The position numbers and the translations under genes are program-made. A DNA stretch of 15,859 nucleotides from Kiritimatiellia bacterium (GTDB lineage Bacteria; Verrucomicrobiota; Kiritimatiellia; RFP12; DVOR01). The stretch's first letter is position 1. Each line of letters starts with the position of its first letter. Below the pieces are notes generated by a model. That model was not told the origin of the DNA. It was given only the letters and a program-made list of their open reading frames with translations, and made no database searches. Shown here in pieces: positions 1 to 4,672 of the stretch. The DNA is taken from the NCBI GenBank assembly GCA_900771325.1, contig CAAGNN010000159.1:1-15859 (forward strand), written 5' to 3'.

Positions 1-75
1 ACCCCCGCGTGAGGTGGCCCTGCGGGCCGTGAGGTGATCGCTGCGCTCGCGAGAGGTGCGCCTCCGGCGCGTTGT
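1..75. repeat. GC-rich mini-hairpin array (inverted copy of 11223-11345)
   Basis: Short linkers of the form gtgaggtg or agaggtg alternate with small inverted repeats such as ggccctgcgggcc and gcgcctccggcgc. Read on the minus strand, the order of linkers and hairpins matches the array at 11223-11345, so these are two inverted copies of one element. No coding signal is seen. It is cut by the left edge of the window. The stretch 76-183 holds further degenerate copies of the CCCGGGTT-type repeat and no gene. Confidence 0.7.
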
Positions 76-183
76 AGGGTCCGCGTTGTGCATCGGCCTG
101 CTCCCCAGGCCGCCCGCCCCGGGTTCACCTCGCATCCGCCCCCGGTTCGCTTTGGACGCGGGGCGCTTTACATTTCTATCCGC

Positions 184-277
184 CCCGGGTTCACCTTGAG
201 GTTGGCCCGGGTTGACCTCGAGGTAGGCCCGGGTTCGGGGTCGACCCGGGGCGGGTTCGTTTTGGACCCGGGGCGGG
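184..277. repeat. 22-bp tandem repeat array, CCCGGGTT type
   Basis: Units start at 184, 206, 228 and 250, exactly 22 bp apart, with a partial unit at 272. Each begins cccgggtt or ggcgggtt; the middle varies and the unit ends in aggtagg, gaggttgg or gacccgg. The array lies just downstream of the stop codon of the minus-strand operon. I see no clear intrinsic terminator for that operon here. The same unit recurs at 4161, 4469, 7544 and 11124. Confidence 0.85.
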
Positions 278-284
278 GCGCTCG

Positions 285-1235
285 TTATGTGCGGAAGGCA
301 AAGCATTTGAGGGCGAGGAAGGTGAGGGGGATGCCGAGGAGGGCGGAGAGGAGGTAGGCGAGGAGTTTGGGCCAAGCGAGGAGGTTATAGATGAGCGCGA
401 CGGTGAGGTTTTGGATAAGGAAGTTGGGGAGGTAGGCGATGGCGTAGCGCAGGAAGGCGGGAAGGGTGGGGCGAGCGTGGAAGGTGACGCTAGCATTGAG
501 GAGGTAGGAGAAGAAGAGGCTGAGGAGGTAGCCGACCACGAAGGCGGCGTTGGCTTGCAGGAGGAAGGAGAAGGCCCAGGCGAAGCCGACCCCTGTGAGG
601 ACGTTGAAGCCGCCGCAGAGGATGAAGCGCAGGAACTGGCTCGAGTAGAAGTGCGCGCGTAGGCGGTGGAAGAGGGGAATCTCCTGCGGCCACGGAAGAC
701 ACCGCCCTCGGCGGACCCACCAGGCTGTTCGGGCGCAATTGGCCAGGGGCGCGTCGCTTAGGGAATCCGACCAAAAGCCGTCAATGCTCGCTTCGGGAAA
801 GGCTTTGCGGAAGCGGCGGACCTTCTCCGCGCCTCGGCAGTTCTCGCCGAGGAGTTCGCCAGTCTGGGGGTTCATCCGCGTGGCGATGAGGGGGAGCCCT
901 TGCAACCACGGGCAGGTGCGGATGAGGAAATCTGGCGAGGCGGTGATAATGCAGTCGTCGAGGCTCAGTTGGGACCACGCCGCACGGTACTTCGCTGGAC
1001 GGCTCTGCCAGAAGTCGGCGACCTCCTGATCGGGGTCGGGAAGACCTTGCAGGAAACAAAAGAAGCACGCCTTGGCTCGGCCGCGGTCGATGAGGCCAAG
1101 CATTAGCCTAGCTATAGCCCACCCTTGGCCGGGCAGGAAGCGGATAAGCAGCGGGTGACGGCAGAGGGCGAAGCGCCAAAAGTCCACCGAGGCATCGCCC
1201 CGATAGAGGGTGCCGTCGAAGTCGTAGACATTCAT
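285..1235 (-). CDS. HAD-family phosphatase fused to GtrA-like membrane domain
   Basis: The 316-residue protein has two parts. Residues 1-190 are a HAD subfamily IB phosphatase: DFDGTL at 5-10 supplies the nucleophile and acid/base Asp, Thr98/Ser100 form motif II, Lys138 motif III, and DSLSD at 157-161 motif IV. Residues 200-316 form four membrane segments with the GtrA/DPMS pattern, including NASVTF. GtrA proteins are associated with flipping or handling polyprenyl-phosphate sugars. The ATG at 1235 overlaps the upstream UbiA stop as ATGA, indicating translational coupling and favouring this start over one four codons upstream. With a UbiA-type phosphoribosyltransferase next door, I infer that the HAD part removes the 5-phosphate from polyprenyl-phosphoryl-ribose phosphate and the GtrA part moves the product across the membrane. 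Domain calls are firm; the substrate is inference. Confidence 0.85.
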   Translation of the reverse strand: MNVYDFDGTLYRGDASVDFWRFALCRHPLLIRFLPGQGWAIARLMLGLIDRGRAKACFFCFLQGLPDPDQEVADFWQSRPAKYRAAWSQLSLDDCIITASPDFLIRTCPWLQGLPLIATRMNPQTGELLGENCRGAEKVRRFRKAFPEASIDGFWSDSLSDAPLANCARTAWWVRRGRCLPWPQEIPLFHRLRAHFYSSQFLRFILCGGFNVLTGVGFAWAFSFLLQANAAFVVGYLLSLFFSYLLNASVTFHARPTLPAFLRYAIAYLPNFLIQNLTVALIYNLLAWPKLLAYLLSALLGIPLTFLALKCFAFRT

Positions 1236-2092
1236 ACCGCGCCCCACGGCGTGTAGAGCAGGAGCAAGAGCAGCCCGGCGTAGGCAATGCCTAGGAAGAT
1301 GAGCGCAGGGTCGTGCAAGAAAACCTCCACCGGGTCGCCGTCAGACTCGCGCTCGATGGAGAGGTTATACTTCATTAGAATGAGCAGGACGAGAGGCACG
1401 GTCCAGACCAACTGCTCGCGCCCCTGGGCCACGCTCCAGAGGGCATAGAAGGAGATGGCGAGCCCTAGGCAGAGGTACATATTACGGTCGAGAAACTCGG
1501 CCGTATAGAAACGCAGCACCCGCCGCGTGCGCGCGCCTTTGAGGCGCCGAAGCTCATTGCGCCGTTTGCCGAGCCCGAGATAGCACGCGCCGGTGAGGAC
1601 GGTGAGGTAGAGCCAGTGCGAGACGGCGATGCCGGTGATGGCCGAGCCGAACATCACGCGGATGAGAAAGCCGCAGGCCAGAATCGCCACATCTAGGACC
1701 GGGATGTGCTTCCAGCCGAAGCTGTAGGCCACATTCAACCCCACGTAGAGCGCGCCCCACGCCAGCGCGCGTCCGGGTGCGGCCACCGGCCACAATGCCG
1801 CGCATCCAGCGAGGAGCAGTCCTACCAGGAGGCAGCACGCGCTCCGCCGGGAGACTGCGCCCGAGGCGATGGGGCGAAAGCGCTTGACCGGGTGGAGCCG
1901 ATCGCGCCGCGCGTCCAGGCAGTCGTTGAGCACATAGACGGCGGAGGCCCAGCAGGTGAAGGCGAACCAGCCGGCGAGGGCGGTCAGGAGTAAGCGCGTA
2001 TCAAAGAAGCGTCCGTGGAAGAAGAGGGGCGCGAAGACGAGGAAGTTCTTGACGCAATGGTGCAGACGCAGCAGTTTCAGCCAGGCTTTCAT
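1232..2092 (-). CDS. UbiA-family prenyltransferase, polyprenyl-phosphate phosphoribosyltransferase-like
   Basis: This 286-residue integral membrane protein has about eight hydrophobic segments. The first Asp-rich motif is NDCLDARRD (Asn56, Asp57, Asp60, Asp64), followed by HPVKRFRPIASG. The second conserved region, YSFGWKHIPVLDVAIL, lies near residues 125-140. The NDxxDxxxD spacing, the RPIASG stretch and the KRRNEL segment resemble decaprenyl-phosphate 5-phosphoribosyltransferases, which move ribose-5-phosphate from PRPP to a polyprenyl phosphate, more than quinone-pathway UbiA. The open frame extends far upstream, but the ATG at 2092 begins the family N-terminus (MKAWLKLLRLHHCVKNFLVF) and lies 11 nt after the preceding stop. 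It is the middle gene of the operon. Family is certain; donor and acceptor are inferred from motif and context. Confidence 0.85.
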   Translation of the reverse strand: MKAWLKLLRLHHCVKNFLVFAPLFFHGRFFDTRLLLTALAGWFAFTCWASAVYVLNDCLDARRDRLHPVKRFRPIASGAVSRRSACCLLVGLLLAGCAALWPVAAPGRALAWGALYVGLNVAYSFGWKHIPVLDVAILACGFLIRVMFGSAITGIAVSHWLYLTVLTGACYLGLGKRRNELRRLKGARTRRVLRFYTAEFLDRNMYLCLGLAISFYALWSVAQGREQLVWTVPLVLLILMKYNLSIERESDGDPVEVFLHDPALIFLGIAYAGLLLLLLYTPWGAV

Positions 2093-2103
2093 CGGCGCGC
2101 TCC

Positions 2104-3750
2104 TTACTGGGCGGGATAGTGTTGTGCCAGGAAGTGGACCATCTCGGTGAAGGCCGGGAGGGTGTTCCAGGCGGTTGCGGCGGCCAATAGGAGATAGACC
2201 CCGCCTGCGAAGCGTTCGCCCACGAGCCGCTCGATGAGTTTGGCCGCGATCCCTACGAAGGCCCACGAGAAGTAGAGCACATAGAGAATGAGGCCATTTT
2301 CGGCCGTTCCCCAGCCAATCAGGCAGAGCAAGAGCCACGAGAAGGCCACCCATCCGGCGCAGACGCGCACAAAACGCTCTCGCCAACAGAGAACGCTTCC
2401 GACCAAGACGGCCCCCAACAAGAGTGTGCCGCAGAGGAGAGGTTGCGGCGAGACACCGGCTGTCAGGTGCCAGGCAACTTTCTTCGTGTAGAGGGTGGGG
2501 CCGGCCTCCGGTGCACAAAAGTTCATTGCCACGAACTCCAGCCACATCCGAAAGCGCTCCGCGAAAGCGAGGGTCTTGCCGGTAAAGGTGAGATACATCT
2601 GCGTGCGCGCAGTCCAGAGGGCCAAGAGATCCGTCCGGCAAAAGAGGACGAAGGCCCCCACAAAGGCCACCCCGGCGCAGCAGTATTGGCGGAAGAGCGC
2701 GCGCCACGCCCGGAAGTCAGCCCAGCGCAGGTGGGCCAAGGCCAACGCGCCACTCGTCAGCAAGGCCCCCGTGGCACCGACAAAGCCAACCGTCCACGCC
2801 GTCCGCTCTTCGCATCGGCAGGAGAGGAAGAAGCTTAGCCAGAAGAGTGCCACAACGTATTGCTCCACTTGCGTGCACATCAAGAGTGTGGCGTAGCCCG
2901 CACTCAACCACGCCACCACTCCGAGTCGCGCCAGGCGCCCGCGCAATGCCATCAGCCGGACCAACCATCCAAAGGAGATCATCACCAACCCCACCTGCGC
3001 CATCGCCACGCACCAGCCGCGCGAGAGCGTCACCACCGGCAGGAGCAAATCGCGGAGGCAGAGGAAGGGGCTAATGAATGGGAGCGCGCAGACGGCAAAG
3101 AGTGGTTGGCGGAAGTCATTTTCGCCGTGCGCGATGCGGGTAAAGGTGGCAGGGGCGTTATCCGCGAAGGTGCCATCTGTGGTGTAAATCACATCGAAGC
3201 TAAGCTCCGTAATGGCGGCTTGGCTGTAAGCCCACGAGACAATGCCTGCCAGGCAGAGGGCGATAAGCGCCATCCCCACGCGCTCGGTGCGGTCCATCCG
3301 TCGCCATAACTCCACCATCTTGGGCCCCTCGACGCGCCAGAAGCAGGCCAGCAACACACCTATCACCGGTGCAGCCACCACTGCACATCCCACCGCCACT
3401 GCAACAATCGGACAAAGGTTCCACTGAAATAACATCCCAAGTTTCCGCAGAACTCCCCCCGTGGCTACCAATTGCTGCAGGAAGGAGACGGTTAGGACCT
3501 GCAGGACCGCTGCCGTCGAAAGCGCCACCCCAATCCGGGCACCGCGCCCGCATTGTTGCCACGGACGGCTCAACGCCGGCAGGCAGCAGCTCGCTGCGAC
3601 CACCAACCCCATCGACAGCGCACACGCAACGAACGAAGAGAGCGCCGCGCGCACATTGAGGCACAAAAAGCCACCCCACCCAATCGGGACCCAAAAGTTC
3701 CCGAGCAGGTTCCTAAACCCCACTGAAATCAAATCACGAAATGCCCTCAT
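2104..3750 (-). CDS. Polytopic membrane protein, probable GT-C fold glycosyltransferase
   Basis: The 548-residue protein has roughly 11-13 hydrophobic segments. A large loop near residues 175-215 contains FDVIYTTDG followed by HGENDFRQPLF. An acidic residue in the first large external loop followed by a (H/R)xPLF-type segment is typical of GT-C glycosyltransferases that use polyprenyl-phosphate sugars. The ATG at 3750 is chosen because AAGGAAG lies about 5 nt upstream. The in-frame GTG at 3813 falls inside the leader terminator, and the ATG at 3771 has no clear ribosome binding site. It is the first gene of the operon, 11 nt before the UbiA gene. I infer that it transfers the lipid-linked pentose to an envelope acceptor. 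I do not recognise a specific family; a flippase or O-antigen-type protein is possible. Confidence 0.65.
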   Translation of the reverse strand: MRAFRDLISVGFRNLLGNFWVPIGWGGFLCLNVRAALSSFVACALSMGLVVAASCCLPALSRPWQQCGRGARIGVALSTAAVLQVLTVSFLQQLVATGGVLRKLGMLFQWNLCPIVAVAVGCAVVAAPVIGVLLACFWRVEGPKMVELWRRMDRTERVGMALIALCLAGIVSWAYSQAAITELSFDVIYTTDGTFADNAPATFTRIAHGENDFRQPLFAVCALPFISPFLCLRDLLLPVVTLSRGWCVAMAQVGLVMISFGWLVRLMALRGRLARLGVVAWLSAGYATLLMCTQVEQYVVALFWLSFFLSCRCEERTAWTVGFVGATGALLTSGALALAHLRWADFRAWRALFRQYCCAGVAFVGAFVLFCRTDLLALWTARTQMYLTFTGKTLAFAERFRMWLEFVAMNFCAPEAGPTLYTKKVAWHLTAGVSPQPLLCGTLLLGAVLVGSVLCWRERFVRVCAGWVAFSWLLLCLIGWGTAENGLILYVLYFSWAFVGIAAKLIERLVGERFAGGVYLLLAAATAWNTLPAFTEMVHFLAQHYPAQ

Positions 3751-3789
3751 GGCTCTTCCTTGGTTGCTCATTGTTTGCCGGAAGAGACC

Positions 3790-3821
3790 AAAAAGGAACC
3801 TCTCCCGGTGCACCGGAGAGG
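3790..3821 (-). terminator. Leader intrinsic terminator (attenuator) of the pentose-lipid operon
   Basis: In the minus-strand RNA, CCUCUCCGG pairs with CCGGGAGAGG (one bulged G, UGCA loop) and is followed by UUCCUUUUU. This is a standard Rho-independent terminator about 40 nt upstream of the first start codon, so it must be bypassed for expression. Its 5' arm contains UCUCCG, which is also the 3' strand of helix P0 of the upstream structured RNA, so the two are mutually exclusive. In addition, AGGTTCCT at its 3' foot (plus 3795-3802) could pair with AGGAACCT from the P1 5' strand. Confidence 0.8.
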
Positions 3822-3975
3822 GCGCTTAGGAAGCCCACGAAGACACACCGAAAGAGGTACGCTGCACGAGCGAACCTCCAACTTGTCGTCTTCGCTAGAT
3901 AAGGTTCCTAAGCTTTTCTCCGATGACGATGCGTTGGAAACGCAAGAATAAAATCAATTTAGGCTCGCCCTAAAT
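3814..3975 (-). ncRNA. Structured 5' leader, riboswitch-like RNA, copy 1
   Basis: Helices in the minus-strand transcript, given in plus coordinates: hairpin a 3957-3975 (7 bp, loop GCGAG); hairpin b 3930-3944 (6 bp); P0 3917-3922 with 3814-3819 (6 bp); P1 3905-3913 with 3824-3832 (9 bp); P2 3888-3895 with 3837-3844 (8 bp, one GU); P3 3854-3878 (5 bp, one mismatch, 4 bp, 5-nt loop). The P0/P1 internal loop is AAA over GCCC. P0 overlaps the terminator 5' arm, so folding of this RNA should permit readthrough. A leader with the same plan and different helix sequences precedes the restriction gene at 7144-7326. I cannot assign it to a known riboswitch class; no ligand is implied by the sequence. 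Confidence 0.75.
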
Positions 3976-3983
3976 GTGCCCCC

Positions 3984-3992
3984 AGTATAGCA
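3984..3992 (-). promoter_or_regulatory. Extended -10 promoter of the pentose-lipid operon
   Basis: The minus strand reads TGC then TATACT (box at 3984-3989), an extended -10. A weak -35 (TGGCGA, 4008-4013) sits 18 bp upstream. The predicted start near 3977 puts hairpin a at the very 5' end of the RNA. The same TGnTATACT occurs for the restriction gene and tRNA-Leu. Confidence 0.7.
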
Positions 3993-4048
3993 CACCTCGC
4001 GATCGTCTCGCCACAACCTCGCATCCAGGGCTCGCTACGCTCGCAGCT

Positions 4049-4116
4049 AACAGTGAACAGTCGACAAGTCCGCAGGAGCTATGTCATCGTCGGCAGGGCG
4101 CGTGCCGCGACGGAGT
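4049..4116. repeat. Inverted repeat, left copy
   Basis: About 65 bp beginning acagtgaacagtcg and ending gcgtgccgcgacgga recurs in inverted orientation at 7457-7522 with few differences. The pair brackets the restriction-modification gene and its leader. Both copies contain gtccgcaggagctatgtcat. The function is unknown; it may be the end of a small mobile element or an ordinary dispersed repeat. The adjacent stretch 3993-4048 holds no gene that I can support. Confidence 0.75.
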
Positions 4117-4160
4117 GGCTGAGGTGGGGAAGACTCGGGCCGACCCTTAGGCGCATCCGC

Positions 4161-4345
4161 CCCGGGTTCGCCTCGAGGTAGGCCCGGGTTGACCCTCGAC
4201 CCGGGGCGGGTTCGCTTTTTCCCCAGGGCTGGTGGGCTGGCGCAGCGAGGGTCCGCGTTGTGCTTGGGCCTGCTCCGCCAGACCCAGTGCGCAGCCTGAA
4301 GGTTTTGCATACGGCGCTCCGCGCCGCCTCCTCCGCCCCGGGTTT
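4161..4345. repeat. Composite intergenic repeat block, left copy
   Basis: 22-bp CCCGGGTT-type units start at 4161, 4183 and 4205. They are followed by a roughly 110-bp segment containing gtgggctggcgcagcgaggg, cttgggcctgctccgccaga and ggcgctccgcgccgcc. The same order recurs in direct orientation at 7544-7743, so the block flanks the restriction gene as a long direct repeat. It contains hairpins but no coding signal. Confidence 0.8.
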
Positions 4346-4370
4346 GTTTTGGCCTCGCCCCGAGACCGAT

Positions 4371-4458
4371 TATTAAGACTCAGACTTAATCCAATTAAGA
4401 CTAACTGTTAATTGAATTAAGACTGACTGTTAATTCAATTAAGACTGAGTCTTATTCA
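4371..4458. repeat. AT-rich 22-bp tandem array, four units
   Basis: Units start at 4371, 4393, 4415 and 4437. Each opens (a/t)attaagact and most close with ttaat, so each unit is partly palindromic. The sequence is unrelated to the neighbouring arrays and far more AT-rich than its surroundings, yet it keeps the same 22-bp period and four units. It is present only in the left repeat block. Confidence 0.85.
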
Positions 4459-4468
4459 TTTCTCCCGC

Positions 4469-4520
4469 CCCGGGTTCAATTCGAGGTAGGGGCGGGTTCA
4501 ATTCGAGCCTGGGGCGGGGG
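4469..4520. repeat. 22-bp CCCGGGTTCAATTCGAG units
   Basis: Units start at 4469, 4491 and 4513 (the last partial), each carrying gggttcaattcgag. The same segment is found in direct orientation at about 7742-7795, immediately before a copy of the palindromic array that follows here. Confidence 0.8.
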
Positions 4521-4526
4521 GAATAA

Positions 4527-4610
4527 ATAAGTCCCGGACTTATCGCCGATAAGTGGGGGACTTATGGCCGATAAGTCCGGGACTTATTGCCGGTAAGTGG
4601 GGGACTTAAT
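4527..4610. repeat. Palindromic 22-bp array, four units (ATAAGT...ACTTAT)
   Basis: Units start at 4527, 4549, 4571 and 4593. Each is a 17-bp palindrome of the form ATAAGTccsGGACTTAT plus a 5-bp spacer such as cgccg, ggccg or tgccg. A second four-unit copy lies at 7800-7883. The strict spacing of two helical turns would suit cooperative protein binding, but no binding protein is identifiable here. Confidence 0.85.
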
Positions 4611-4672
4611 AGTTTCACTCCGGGCGGAGGTTAATGGGCTCCGCTGCGGGGGGAGATTGGGGAAGGGGCGGT

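Noticed and set aside
2093..2707. N-terminal extension of the UbiA reading frame
   Set aside because: It overlaps the 3' end of the upstream membrane protein gene; the family N-terminus starts at the ATG at 2092.
3751..3813. GTG (3813) or ATG (3771) start for the GT-C-like gene
   Set aside because: The GTG lies inside the leader terminator and neither has a clear ribosome binding site; the ATG at 3750 has AAGGAAG.
3814..3975. T-box, SAM-I, TPP, lysine or cobalamin riboswitch
   Set aside because: None of the consensus elements I know (such as the T-box sequence, SAM-I kink-turn or B12 box) is present, and the helix plan differs.
4527..4610. CRISPR array
   Set aside because: Spacers are 5 bp and near-constant, repeats are 17-bp palindromes, and no cas gene is present.
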